NCBI GenBank assembly: GCA_947579605.1
Contig: OX388322.1
Span: 9,176,001-9,240,000, forward strand
Reading direction: 5' to 3'
Source: Athripsodes cinereus
Lineage: Eukaryota; Arthropoda; Insecta; Trichoptera; Leptoceridae
DNA length: 64,000 nucleotides
Below, in pieces: positions 45,135 to 56,432 of the stretch. The stretch's first letter is position 1. Every line of letters starts with the position of its first letter. The position numbers were made by a program, and so were the translations under genes. The notes beneath the pieces are model-generated. The model ran no database searches and was not told the origin of the DNA. It saw nothing but the letters and a program-made list of their open reading frames with translations.

Positions 45135-46825
45135 GCTTTATTGTTTTTTTATTGTTTATTGTAAATCATTCCCCATAGGCCCCTTACAGGACACTTGGGT
45201 TCATCATAATTACACAGGATAAAAAGAATAACATTAAAAGAATACATGAAAGAATACAAAGTAGTAAGGCATCAAAATCGAGACAAAACAATGAAAATTG
45301 AGTAAAAAAGTTGCCGAACATATAAATTTGAACATAAATAATAATTATATAATGTGAATAAAAATAATAATAATAATGCATTTTTCAGTACTAGAAGGAT
45401 GTAAAGAGTCCCCTTAGTACCACGTCTTTAGTACAATATTTGATTTTTTAACAAAAGAAACAGAGAGGAAGGACGAATGACACACATTACACTCAATAAT
45501 ATTATGTTATAATATATTTTTCAACACTAGCAGGATGTAAAGAGTCCCCCTAGTGTCATGTCCAAAGTACAATATTTATTTAATTATTTATCAGATAAAT
45601 CACAAGAACAAAAGTCAACGATGAGTCATACACATGATATAAAGGCTGGTAAGCTATAAATTATGAGTCAGTCGGTTTGATAGCCAATATCTCTTCGATA
45701 GTATAAAAGGCGTTGCCAACAAGATACTTTTTAATCTCTCGCCTGAAGGACAGAATATCCAGTGTTTTGAATTTTTTTGGTAGGTTGTTATAAAGTCGAA
45801 CGCTCACACAGATAAAACTCTTGGACACTTTAGTTAACCTGTGTTCAGGAAGGCGTATTAACTCTTTTGTTCTTATGTTGTAGTCATGGTAGTCAGAGTT
45901 AAAAGGTGTTTTGTCAATATTTTTATGTGCATACAACAAGCATTCAAGAGCAAATGCACATGGAACTGTTAATATACCCTGTTCTTTGAACGCAGTTCTG
46001 CAAGAATCTCTAGGATACATACCGAGTAGTGTTCGAAGTGCCCTTTTTTGTAGAATAAACACTCTACCTGATTCTGCGCCCATTCCCCAACACAAAATCC
46101 CATAACACATAATGGAATGAAAATATGAATAGTAGACAGATTTAGCTGTGTCCTTTCCACATATGTCTTTTATTTTTTTTATGGCATATATTGCACTATT
46201 TAACTTTTTGCATAATTGTTCAATATGTTTATCCCATTTCAAACCTTCATCCAAAACTACTCCCAAAAATTTACTTTCAACAACCTTCTCTATACCTTTC
46301 TCAGAGAGAGCACTGGTAAATGGATCTAAGTTGTCTGGTCCACCAAGAGAGAAACTCATAGCACTCGTTTTTGTCATATTTAGGACTAAAGAGTTATCAT
46401 CAAACCATTTTTTTAGTAATGTTAGTGTTTCTAGAGCATTATTTATGTTTTCTGAATTATTTTTTTTACCTTTGAGAATCAGTGAGGTATCGTCAGCAAA
46501 CATTACAATCTCAGAATTTGGGTTAGTACAATTTGGGAGGTCATTTATATAAATAAGAAATAAAAGCGGTCCAAGCACGGATCCCTGTGGAACACCACTA
46601 CTTATTTTAACAGTCTGTGATTTTGCATTATTAACTTCAACATACTGCTGTCTATTTTTTAAATACGATTGAAAGAATCTGTTTTCCATATCAATAATTC
46701 CATAGCATTTTAATTTTTCGAGTAATATATCATGATCGACACAATCAAATGCTTTCGATAGATCACAAAAAACACCACAAGTTGATTCTTTCTTATCAAG
46801 GGCATCTAAAATGGTTTGTTTATAT
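45135..46825 (-). mobile_element. Non-LTR retrotransposon (Jockey/CR1-like), 5'-truncated, with 3' UTR
   Basis: Contains the open reverse-transcriptase frame 45,661-46,821 and a 3' UTR of about 520 bp ending in AATAAACAATAAAAAAACAA near 45,140. The 3' UTR holds two diverged copies of a ~65-bp block (GGGGACTCTTTACATCC, CTAGTACTGAAAAATGCATT). Upstream of 46,827 the frame stops, marking 5' truncation. This is the youngest-looking LINE in the window. Confidence 0.8.
45661..46821 (-). CDS. Reverse transcriptase, C-terminal two thirds, open frame
   Basis: 386 codons without a stop. RT motif A is CDLSKAFDCVDHDIL near the start. GVPQGSVLGPLLFLIYINDL follows. The catalytic FADDTSL motif is intact. 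KFLGVVLDEGLKWDKHI (the thumb-side block) and a conserved LYNNLPKKFK tail follow. The enzyme would copy element RNA at a nicked target. The fingers N-terminus and the apurinic-type endonuclease expected upstream are missing, so the copy is dead even though its frame is open. The only ATG (46,689) lies downstream of motif A and is not a functional start. Clade is inferred from motif style. Confidence 0.8.
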   Translation of the reverse strand, partial: KQTILDALDKKESTCGVFCDLSKAFDCVDHDILLEKLKCYGIIDMENRFFQSYLKNRQQYVEVNNAKSQTVKISSGVPQGSVLGPLLFLIYINDLPNCTNPNSEIVMFADDTSLILKGKKNNSENINNALETLTLLKKWFDDNSLVLNMTKTSAMSFSLGGPDNLDPFTSALSEKGIEKVVESKFLGVVLDEGLKWDKHIEQLCKKLNSAIYAIKKIKDICGKDTAKSVYYSYFHSIMCYGILCWGMGAESGRVFILQKRALRTLLGMYPRDSCRTAFKEQGILTVPCAFALECLLYAHKNIDKTPFNSDYHDYNIRTKELIRLPEHRLTKVSKSFICVSVRLYNNLPKKFKTLDILSFRREIKKYLVGNAFYTIEEILAIKPTDS

Positions 46826-46829
46826 TATT

Positions 46830-47460
46830 TTTTAAACACACTGAAGGACCCACTGGCCACCCGGGTAGTGGATGAGTTTATCAAATTCTATTTTCTTTAT
46901 TAAAAATTTGTAGTTTTATTATTGTAGTTATTCACTTGGATGTATTGATTATTTTTGAAAAATTGTTTGGTGGAACAAGATGAAAAATATATTCAATAAA
47001 AATTTAATGAGTGCACCGCATCAATGCACTTTAAAAAAGAACCGCCGCTGCTTCACACTACGAGTCTGTGGAACAATGAAGCCATGAAGAGAACATCACA
47101 GTATAATCTAATTTAATTCCTTTGCGTTCTCACATCACAATATCTTGATGTTTTGTATATTGTCTAGATGGAAGGTAGGAAAGGTAAAACACTCTATGCT
47201 TATACCGCTATTGAATAATAAATGAGCGGGTATTGTACGAGTATGTAATGTACCTGATGTGTATGTTATTATGTAACGTTTTCATTAATTTTGTACTTGT
47301 CATCAGCTACTAAAAACAATATGACTAGTGGCAAATAAGCGTTCACACGGTGTTTTTAATTAACAAATACCTACATGCTATTCACTGTGTCGGTGTTTAG
47401 GTAGTAGAACTCCATAATTAAATAAAAAAATAAACGATTTATTCAACCATAATTATGTTA
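46830..47460. other. Non-coding sequence, nothing recognised
   Basis: AT-rich; no supported feature. Confidence 0.4.
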
Positions 47461-47461
47461 T

Positions 47462-47640
47462 GTATCGAGAGAGACGTCTTTCGTCTTATGAGGACATTGT
47501 TAATCTCTTGATTGACAATGATTGAGATCGAGATTGAGGACATTGTTAATCTCTTGATTGACAATGATTGAGATCGAGATTGAGGACATTGTTAATCTCT
47601 TGATTGACAATGATTGCGATCGAGATTGACAACGTCCTTA
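47462..47640. repeat. 46-bp tandem repeat bounded by ends of the palindromic 189-bp element
   Basis: CGAGAGAGACGTCTTTCGTC at 47,466 is the end of the element arrayed at 24,503-25,258. It is followed by about 3.2 units of GAGGACATTGTTAATCTCTT-GATTGACAATGATTGAGATC-GAGATT from 47,490. Each unit is itself partly palindromic (TTGATTGACAATG). Confidence 0.75.
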
Positions 47641-48062
47641 TAAGTGGAAAGCAGAACAGCTGCATGATATAAACATGCAGGCCGTCTTCTTTGTGCCAAT
47701 AAAAAATTATGACAGAGTGGGTGGCAAACCTCATCGGAGAATTTAAGATGTAAAATGTCTTTATTTTGCGGCGTACAGACAGCTGGATGCGAACGTCAAT
47801 CATCAAGCATCAAGCAAAAATCTTACATCTTTGGCGACAATTCGGAGCATTCTCCGAAGAAATATTCGAATGAATGCCTTCATTACGTCCCATGAACGGG
47901 TAACGAAGGCATGCATTCCAATATTTCTTCGGAGAGTGCTCCGAATTGTCGCCGAAAGATTTAAGATTTTGGCTTGATGCTTGACGTTCGCATCCAGCTG
48001 CCTTTTTCGAACATACGGAAAAGAGTGAGAGACCATTTCTTTACCGGGTGCTCCACGGCTCA
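47640..48062 (+). repeat. Dispersed repeat interrupted by a palindromic MITE
   Basis: 47,640-47,766 (ACATGCAGGCCGTCTTCTTT, GTGGGTGGCAAACCTCATCG) and 48,004-48,062 (TTTACCGGGTGCTCCACGG) form one copy. The MITE at 47,768-48,003 divides it. Confidence 0.65.
47768..48003. mobile_element. Palindromic MITE, about 235 bp
   Basis: Inverted arms CAGCTGGATGCGAACGTCAA (left) and the complement (right), with inner CATTCTCCGAAGAAATATTC shared with the MITE at 30,525-30,774. Outer bases are eroded at the right end. Confidence 0.8.
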
Positions 48063-48416
48063 GCTCATAAATTAATAAGAAACAGAAGTATCTACTAAGC
48101 TCGTGTAAAATATACATTATACTATTTGATGTCTTATACTCAAATGTTGTGTTTGTCATGTGAAGAATTTGAAAGCGTAAGGTATTGTGTGAAAAATGCA
48201 TGCATGAAAATTTAATAGTAGAGTATGACAGAGAATTTAATCAAGTATAAAAGATACGAAGTAGATAGAAGCATATTATTGTAGGGTTTATGTCGTTCTA
48301 TAATAATATTACATATATCCATGAAAGAGAACCGTATATGTTAGACAGAGTATAGAAAATGCAAAATAAAAGGTGGTATGTTCAGATATTAGAATGATTT
48401 GAAATCAAAAAATCAG

Positions 48417-48670
48417 GTATCGCGATTGGTGGACCTTATATCGTGACAGTGAGAATGGTGGAATAAATAAATGTTGTCAACGGACAACGAAAATGATCCC
48501 TTAAGCCAACCTAGAATCACTTTGGGTGATTGGACCCCTTTTTTCAGTCGCATAATGTTACATTGTGTAATTATGGTTCTCCAATCGAAATGTCCGATTG
48601 TTTTGACGTCTATGCGTTGTGCTCAAATCCAGTTAAACAAACATCAAATTAGTATATTCTTAACATTTCA
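48417..48670 (+). mobile_element. Circularly permuted, partial copy of the 36,244 element
   Basis: Starts at unit position ~265 (GCGATTGGTGGACCTTATATC), passes the unit junction (GCATAATGTTACATTGTGTA) and continues to ~120 (TGCTCAAATCCAGTTAAACA). It therefore contains the join that in the 36,244 copy lies at its right end. About 80% identity by eye. Confidence 0.65.
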
Positions 48671-49069
48671 AATGAACTTCATTTTAATGATTTTGGAATG
48701 AAAGAGTTACAAAATGATAATTCAAACAATTATGGGTACCGCAAAACGTTGTTGAATAAAGATCACATTTTGCAAGCTAGATTTCATAAGGTAAATCTGT
48801 TTTTCTTGTATTCTATATAAATATTTGCACAAAATTGTTTAATACGGACATAACTGAGTGTTAATGCTCAACATTATTATTAATATTATTATTATTAAAA
48901 GGATACCATATTCTACTGAGACCATTACAGCCTTTAGCCAATATGATCTCAGAGAAAACAAACATTTACAATAGTGTTTCCACCTACCCTACAATTTCAC
49001 CTATGTTATGTGGAATATGTCCACAATCTGGGAAATATTATTGAACAATCAAATTGCCTAAGCTATTGG

Positions 49070-49340
49070 TGACTCTGCGAGAATCTTTGACCGGAAGTCC
49101 TTTCTTACATATTATAATATGCAAGAAAGGACTTGCATTGATTTCTGCAAGATTTCAAGTGTACTACAAAATTCGTAAGACATCACGTATAGCACATTCA
49201 CATTTCCATTTCAGCATGTGTTACGCCACCCATAATGGATATCTAATTTTATTATGGCAAGAGGATGACAATAATGTTAATAAACTGTACGTAATATTTT
49301 GTTCACTGGCTTCTCCACTTGTGGGAGATGTCTATTACAA
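49070..49340 (-). repeat. Dispersed repeat, minus-strand copy
   Basis: On the minus strand CCCACAAGTGGAGAAGCCAG, CATCCTCTTGCCATAATAAA and TATCCATTATGGGTGGCG follow in the family order. A 40-bp palindrome with one mismatched pair (49,095-49,134) lies at its far end. Confidence 0.55.
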
Positions 49341-49344
49341 GTGG

Positions 49345-51405
49345 TACTATATCATTTATCTCCCTTGGGATGTCGTTTGGTGAGGTAACTAGATTTAAGA
49401 AATATATTTAGTATGATGTTATTCATACAATATGTATGTTAAATATTGAAAATTTATCAGAGATTTTCATGTGATTTTGCAAATAAATTTCAATGCGTGC
49501 TTTCATACAACAAAATGAAATATAACAGTGATATTTTATTCCAGAAAAGGTAATGGTACATTGTGCACATCTCATCCAAAACGGCAGTCATGATAACCGT
49601 TAGCGGTAAGCGATTAGCGTTAATCTTGCGAAATGATTCTTTTGATTCATTTTTACTCATTGACTTTACATAAAGATATCAGTTTATTTTTCTTTGCAGG
49701 ACATCCATTTACGTTGACTGGAAGACATTTCCATAATACACCGAATGAATTAAAAAAAAATATCGTCAATTTGAAATAAAACTGTAATGTGCGATATATA
49801 TCGCATTGTTTAGAGGGTGTCTATTTCTTCATAGCATTTTTACAAGTCTTCGAAATTTATAGTGCTAACAAATTATAAACTTAATATTAGATATTCAAAA
49901 ACTTTCTTTAACTAGGATCAAAATATTGGTTTTCACTTACTTAACTTTACTTTTCGTGTGGCTTGGAGTGTAGGTAAATCTTCACCCGTGTGGGCTGCGT
50001 CGTATCCTCGTAAAGTCTTTGTTTTTGAAACGGATGAAGAAAAGTTTTCAGTTAATATCCTAAGCTTGGTATTCGGTTTGGACCGTTTAGTTATAATTTC
50101 CAAATCTATTAAATTTGCAATATTTCGATAACTTTTATAACAATACTAGTGAAATAAAACTTGATATTTAATAAATTGGGAAAGGAGCTTGTTTATTAGA
50201 TTATAAATATACACTAAAGACAGAAGTAAGTGTCGCCAGATCCTTTCTGCCTACAATTAAAGCGGTATACATTGAGATGTGTAACATCTAATTATGAAGT
50301 CAAGTGTAGTTTAATTTTTATTTGATGATTTTAATCATATTTAATTGTAATATAAATATTTAATGAAAGCATCTACCTATACCCTCACACCGTAGCCCAA
50401 GTGGGGTAGGCAGAAAAAAAGGAACTCATAAAAGCATGCGAAAATATATTGATGAAACTGTGTGAAAGTTTAGACAAAATAATAAAATACAATATAGAAA
50501 CACGATTTTTTTATGCCAGTAACGCATTTAAAAGCAAATGGCACGAAAGAGATATTGAAACGATTCGTTCATTTTATTTTTATCATATAAACAAATGTCT
50601 TTGTACTCATTTACTGTTCATCTTTTTTGTTTCATAAAAATTCATTTTTAAAAATTTAATGATTGAATAAAAATAATAAAAGAATTAATCGTTAATAATT
50701 CAACACTAACAAAATTCTTATATTTTTTTTAATTTGTAATCTACTAGCCTCAATGCTTAAAAATAATAGCCAAAGCAGTAGAAAATTAACACTTAACATT
50801 GGGTTGGCTTTCATTATTGGAAAAACTAATAATTTCTGTTTAGCAAGTGAGGAGTATACAACGAAACAACCCCTGAAATGATTCCCTGAAATATATTAGA
50901 GGGTGGAGGCGTCCTTCACTGTATTAGATCCATAGACAAGATAACACAAATTCATTAAAACACTACAATAAATCTCTAGCCCTTTCTATTTTTATAAAGT
51001 TAAAAAGTATTCATCAATGGATTCATATTTTTTCATTTTAACCTTGAGAAATTATTAAAAAAAAAAAACATTGGCAGGCTATTTTTAGATATAAACCTTT
51101 ACTTTTTTCTACCTCTCAGAAATATAAAATAAGAAACGATTCTTTTATCTTCACTCAAAAGAATGCTTTGGATACACTGGGCGAATATGTTAACCAATAG
51201 TGTTCTTCAAAGAGTCTTAAAATTGAAATAAAAGACCTACTGATTATTGTCGAAACGTGGAAAGCATTCTACTCCGAATATGTGATCAGAAGTGAAATGT
51301 ACAAAATATTCCTCCTAATGATAAACACAAAAGAGTCGAAGAGGAGTTGGAAGAAAGATGATCTGGCTTCATAATAATTATGAACAGGAATAAAAAAAGT
51401 GTGAT
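49345..51405. other. Non-coding sequence with small LINE fragments
   Basis: 50,225-50,260 (plus, AGATCCTTTCTGCCTAC) and 50,383-50,425 (minus, TACCCTCACACCGTAGCCCA) are short 3' scraps of the 9,010/44,279 LINE family. The rest is AT-rich with nothing recognised. Confidence 0.45.
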
Positions 51406-51409
51406 TGAT

Positions 51410-51475
51410 AATGACCTGATAAGTCGAAAGGCGTCTCTCTCGTGATCAATAATTTATAGTAGAAACACTTGTTCC
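51410..51475. mobile_element. Single end of the palindromic 189-bp element
   Basis: GACCTGATAAGTCGAAAGGC...GTGATCAATAATTTATAGTA...GAAACACTTGTT matches one arm of the unit at 24,503-25,258 with the outer terminus to the right. Confidence 0.65.
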
Positions 51476-51629
51476 AATTTAGCTAATAAACAATGTTGTG
51501 GAACTATTTCGTGCTATTCAGAATAGATAATATATCATCACAAGTAGTAATAGTCAAAATTGGGATCTGAAACGACTCCAGAAGAAGAATAAAGTGCAGG
51601 AATGAATGCACGTTATATATGGTATATAA

Positions 51630-52530
51630 TGGTATATAATGAGTTACAATCCATTGGATTGGTCTGCATCGAGTTTGGATTTTCTTCTCCATTCCTCCCT
51701 ATTCTCAGCCAGTCTTTTCAGCTCTACGTATGAGCCACAGTTCATTTCCCTCTTCAGTTGATCCATATACGCATCTATTGGTCGGCCTCTGCCATTTGTG
51801 CCCCCGGTCCTATCCTCCGCGATGGCGATGAGCAGTCCTGGGTGCCTGATGTTGTGGCCAATCCAGTTAGCTCGTTGTTGGCTGATTCTCTTAAGAAGTT
51901 GCCTTTTTTCGCCTACCCTGGTTAGCATTTCTTCGTTTTCGACATGTTCCGACCAATGGATTTTCAGCATGCGTCTCTAGCACCACATCTCAAAGGCCGC
52001 CAACCGTCCGCTTTTCTCTTGCTGATGGTCCATGTCTCACAACCATAAAGCAGAATACTCCATACAAAGGCTTTAGTAAGATTCTTCCTTACGCTTAAAT
52101 CAATATTTGGGGATTCCAATATTTTTGATTTTTTGTTGAAGGCAATCCTTGCCTGGTTTATTCTGCTTACGATTTCCGATTTGGAGCGTCCATCCTGGTT
52201 TATTCTGCTGCCCAAGTACACGAAATCTCTTACTTGTTTGATTTTCACTCCATTTATAGCAATGTTCGCAGTAGCTTCCTCCCTTCCAACGACCATACAT
52301 TTTGTTTTGTCTTTATTAATGTTCATGTTGTACTTTGACAGCAGTATACTTCCCATTTTTCCTAAAGCTTCGTTCAGCTCCATCTCGGAGTCTGCGAGCA
52401 GTGCTATATCGTCAGCATATCAAATCATGTCGACCTTTTTCCTATTTATTTTTACTCCTGTCCAGTTCTTCATTTCTTCTCTCAGTTCCTCAATTCCATT
52501 TTTTAAATAATACTCTTCGAAATATTAATA
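51630..52530 (-). pseudogene. LINE reverse transcriptase, C-terminal half, with stop and frameshift
   Basis: The minus strand first encodes IEELREEMKNWTGVKINRKK (52,500), then a stop within the position before YADDIALLADSEMELNEAL. Next come the frame to 51,964 (GVKIKQVRDFVYLGSRINQD, NKKSKILESPNIDLSVRKNL, LLYGCETWTISK) and, after a frameshift near 51,968, MLKIHWSEHVENEEML, RANWIGHNIRHPGLLIAIAE, GRGRPIDAYMDQLKREMNCG and QSNGL-stop. The catalytic YADD is preserved, but the stop and frameshift make it a pseudogene. RTE-like or related clade; uncertain. Confidence 0.75.
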
Positions 52531-52959
52531 TCCAAGTGTTGAAAAAAAGTTAATAATAGTGAACATAAGTACCAAAACCTTTATAATCTCATTAAATACT
52601 ATCCAGAATACAATCGATTGTTTTCAATATGTATTATTTGCTTTCTTATTATTATTAAATCGTAAAACGGATCGTTTCCCGTAAACTTACTAATGAAGTA
52701 TTCCAATTAGAATAATTGCTGCCTGTGTAGAATTTAACATCCGTTATTGATACAAGCACATCGTTTTATTATATTTGTATATACTTTATATCTATTATTA
52801 ATTCTAAAGAACTTCACAATCAAATACTATAAACTATATATTGTTATATTATACCATATATCACGTTATATAATAATAATTATAAGAATTAATTTATACT
52901 GATTAAAATACAAGAGCAGTTTGCGAATTTATTACATGGATCCAATGATAGTTGGCCAA

Positions 52960-53158
52960 AAAGAGCACTGTTCTTCCGTCCGCAAGGGCGTCCCTCTTTC
53001 ACAATACACCGTTCCTATAACAACGACATTAGAGCGCTGGGAATGTGGTGGGAGGGGGTGATTGGTGCAGAAACGCTATGAATGGAGGAGGCTAATTTAT
53101 GCCCAGTGCTCCGGAGAGGGGCGTTGAGGGCGTTGATGATGATGATTGCATGGAGGCA
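52960..53158 (+). mobile_element. Probable LINE 3' end with GAT microsatellite
   Basis: A GC-richer island, AAACGCTATGAATGGAGGAG, CTAATTTATGCCCAGTGCTC, GGGGCGTTGAGGGCGTTGAT, ending in GATGATGATGATT. The fragments KRYEWRRLIYAQCSGEGR and the trinucleotide tail suggest a LINE terminus. The assignment is by style only. Confidence 0.35.
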
Positions 53159-53267
53159 ATAAAATATGCGAAATTTCACTGATAATGTATAATTGTATTT
53201 ACAGGTTCTGCTTGGGACAAAGACGACGAAAATAAGAAAACTGTGTTTCTCTGTAAAATAACAAAAC

Positions 53268-53350
53268 TTTAAACAAGTGTTTCTTTCTTCTATAGATTAT
53301 TGATTCCGAGAGAGACGTCTTTCGACTTATCAGGTCATTATCAATCTACT
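53268..53350. mobile_element. Single end of the palindromic 189-bp element
   Basis: AAGTGTTTCTTTCTTCTATAG, GATTCCGAGAGAGACGTCTT and TCGACTTATCAGGTCATTAT match the other arm of the family, outer terminus to the left, i.e. facing the end at 51,475. Confidence 0.65.
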
Positions 53351-53412
53351 ATGTGTGCACCGACACAATTAATAAACAAAATTTTATTAGCAAAACGTAC
53401 TTAAATAAAAGA

Positions 53413-53470
53413 AAATAAATAACACTAAACAATAATAAGATAATAAATAACACTAAACAATAATAAGAGT
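53413..53470. repeat. ~29-bp tandem duplication
   Basis: AATAAATAACACTAAACAAT-AATAAGA occurs twice in succession. Confidence 0.75.
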
Positions 53471-53474
53471 CCTT

Positions 53475-55285
53475 ATTTCAAATCTTTTATATCTAACACA
53501 AAATATTTTATAAAACAAAATCACTTCAACAACTATCAGATAAAAATTCTAAATAAAAATTAAAGAAAATCACTCGCATGAGTAGGTATGGTATCCTATG
53601 AGGAGGTGTTCTTTTTTTACATATATAGTTAAAATTAAATTTAAATAATTGCACCACCCGGGGAACTTACCTACGTCACTTAGGTCGAATTAACCTCTTC
53701 AGCTGAATGTGTAAATATTATAATTGGATAAAATTTCAATGTTTTCATTCGTTATGATAGTAGACGCAGGCATCTCGGGTCAATAATAATATCTTAAAGT
53801 ATTTAATAAAGGGTGTTTATCTTAAAAGTTCATTTAAACATACTTATAGAAAATATCCTTCTTTCTTATTCTATTACAATCAATTCGTTATAATGGACTA
53901 AAACAAAATTCTTACAAACAACTAAAAAAATCTAGTTTTATGCCAGAAATCCCATGGAATACTCAGGGTAAGTACTCGAGTAATTGATATATGAATGAAA
54001 TTTATGAAATGGTCAAGATAGATATTCAAGAATACTTCAAAGATGGGGGTAAACGGGGAATACTCGAACACATTTACATATATATTGAGTAGGTACATAT
54101 TATTACATTGCCCCTTTTCCCAATATCTACGCTCGCAATATTTCGGAACAAGAGAATATTCATAAATGTCTCTTTATATTTTATTACCAGGAAAACCTCT
54201 CATATAGCCTAGAAAGCAAACAAATAGAATCACAGGTAGTAGTTCTAAAATAACAATAAAAACAACAGAGGGTTGAATTTACCGCTCGTTAAAAAACTTT
54301 CAGCTGAAGAGGAAAAGTGTGCTGGTGGTTTACAGCCAACGACGATTTTATGTAGTAAATATACTAGATACCTACTTGAAATCGGTTTTCTTGAAAATAG
54401 GTTATTTAGTCTCAAGGATACCTAATATTATGCCGTATATGACTAAATGGCACTTTACAAATTGTCCATAATATAAAGTACTATAAAAAGTGTGTACATA
54501 TTCAAAAGATTTTGAGAAGATTTCAATTATAATGATTTTCGACAAATGGAAATTCTTGACTTTTGCAATATCCGGATGATCATTGAGTCTTTCAAATGAG
54601 AGCGTTTCAAATTAAATGAATCAGTGAAAGTGGATAATCCAGAGTATTTGGAATCTAGTGTAAGAAAAAACTATGATCTTTTAGGTATTATTAACAATAA
54701 TATGATCGTACTCGATAGGAGAGTGAAATGATGAGTGAAATGTCACAAATATTACGTCCTTCTACCCAACACAATAACATCGGAGAAGTACGAATGTCAT
54801 GAGAAGAGGTGATACTATAAATGCAGAAGCGCATTGATTAGAATTTATTTCTACGTGGTGTTCTGGAGAAGGCTGTTGAAAAGATAGAAGGAAAAATACA
54901 AAAATAAGCATTATTTCAAAACGAATATGTGGACACATAAGAAAAATATGATAAAAGCAAATAATATGAAGTTGACTGAAGAACGCAGATAAATTGCCAT
55001 GAATGGAACAAATCATAGATAAATTGCAAATACTTCTATGTGCGAGTAATACATATTATATGTTATTGACGAAGCGAAAGCGACGGTGCATTTGACTGGG
55101 GACTGTTCGGAAATTACAGCGACGAGTAATACGAAACGAATATAAAAGCATAAAGAGAGAGAATAATGCAGAGGGGATGAGATGTGATAATACATAATCG
55201 ATGCTTTCAGAGGATACAGAACGACTTCAGTGTGAAAATTCATAAAATGAGATATAAATTTAATAATAAAAACCTACAATTACAA
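53475..55285. other. Non-coding sequence, nothing recognised
   Basis: AT-rich. 54,700-55,280 is slightly purine-rich and precedes the relic at 55,293, so it may be its highly decayed upstream part. Confidence 0.35.
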
Positions 55286-55292
55286 GTTCTAC

Positions 55293-55830
55293 TCTCGCTC
55301 AAACTGAATATACTAATAGACATAATCATGTCGCAAAAATAATACATCAAAATTTAGCAATTAAACATAATCTATTAAACTCACAAAATAAAATTTCTTA
55401 TTATAAATACAACCCGGAACCGGTTTTAGAAAATCAAAATTACAGGTTCTATTATGATAAAACAATAACAACAGATAGACTAATACATCATAATAGACCC
55501 GATTTAGTATAACATGATAAACGTAATAAAATAACGTAGGTACCTAATAGACATCGCTGTCCCAAATACACATAATATACAAACAACCGTCGCAGAAAAA
55601 ATACGTAAATATACAGAACTAGCAGGAGAAATAAAATATATTTGCCATTCTAGGTCCGTTTATATAATACCTTTAGTCATGTCAGCTACAGGGGTAACTC
55701 CGAAATCTTTAATAAATAATTTACAAAAATTAGATTTACCGGTTAATTTGTACATGAAAATTCAATAATCTATTATAATAAACCCTTGTAATATTGTAAA
55801 AAAGTTTTTGAACACGGATATTTCAGGCAC
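55293..55830 (+). pseudogene. RLE-type-like non-LTR retrotransposon C-terminus, degenerate
   Basis: The plus strand encodes LAQTEYTNRHNHVAKIIHQN, LAIKHNLL, YYKYNPEPVLENQNYRFYYD, TDRLIHHNRPDLV-stop, then after a shift DIAVPNTHNIQTTVAEKIRK, YTELAGEIKYI, SVYIIPLVMSATGVTPKSLI and IIINPCNIVKKFL. R-PD followed about 12-14 residues later by D matches the restriction-like endonuclease motif of R2/R4-type elements. Several stops and shifts. Same family as 3,690-4,170. Confidence 0.6.
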
Positions 55831-55834
55831 AATG

Positions 55835-56430
55835 CTGGTATTTTGAACCCGCGTTCTGAGCCTAATCTTTTGATATCCTGTATATCTGGATAGGTGAATT
55901 TTCCCGGCATTAGACTGTTAAGTTTTTGTGTGACCATGACTGATCATATGGAGACTTATCTGGTTGTATAATGCTGAGAAGTGTGGATGGCAATTCTGCC
56001 GCCGCGTAAAATAATATGAATTGTTCAGTTCACTTACATTTATCACTCGAACAATGATTCGATTAATTTTATTTATAACCATCTAGATAAAAATAAAAAC
56101 TTATTATAATATACATTATGTTTCATAATACTTGGCTAATATAAGATATTAACTCGGTTTACAACCGCATCCTTTCATCCTACGTATCAACACGCATGAA
56201 TACACAATTCTAATAACAAGTTGGTAATAAACACGAATACATCCCCCAAATAACTTGCACATTGGAATTAAAATTACACGCACATTATAATTAAAGCCTC
56301 ATATGGAATTAAATCATCCGCGAAGCTAATAAACGTTTTAAAAAATATTTAACTATGCAACTGAAACGGTGCGTCAAAGAAAATATTGTTGATTGATTTT
56401 ACCTTGGTTAAATTATTTCTCATGAAATAA
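55835..56430. other. Non-coding sequence, nothing recognised
   Basis: AT-rich; no supported feature. Confidence 0.4.
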
Positions 56431-56432
56431 GC

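Noticed and set aside
46148..46552. 134-codon plus-strand ORF
   Set aside because: Antisense shadow of the intact reverse-transcriptase frame at 45,661-46,821.
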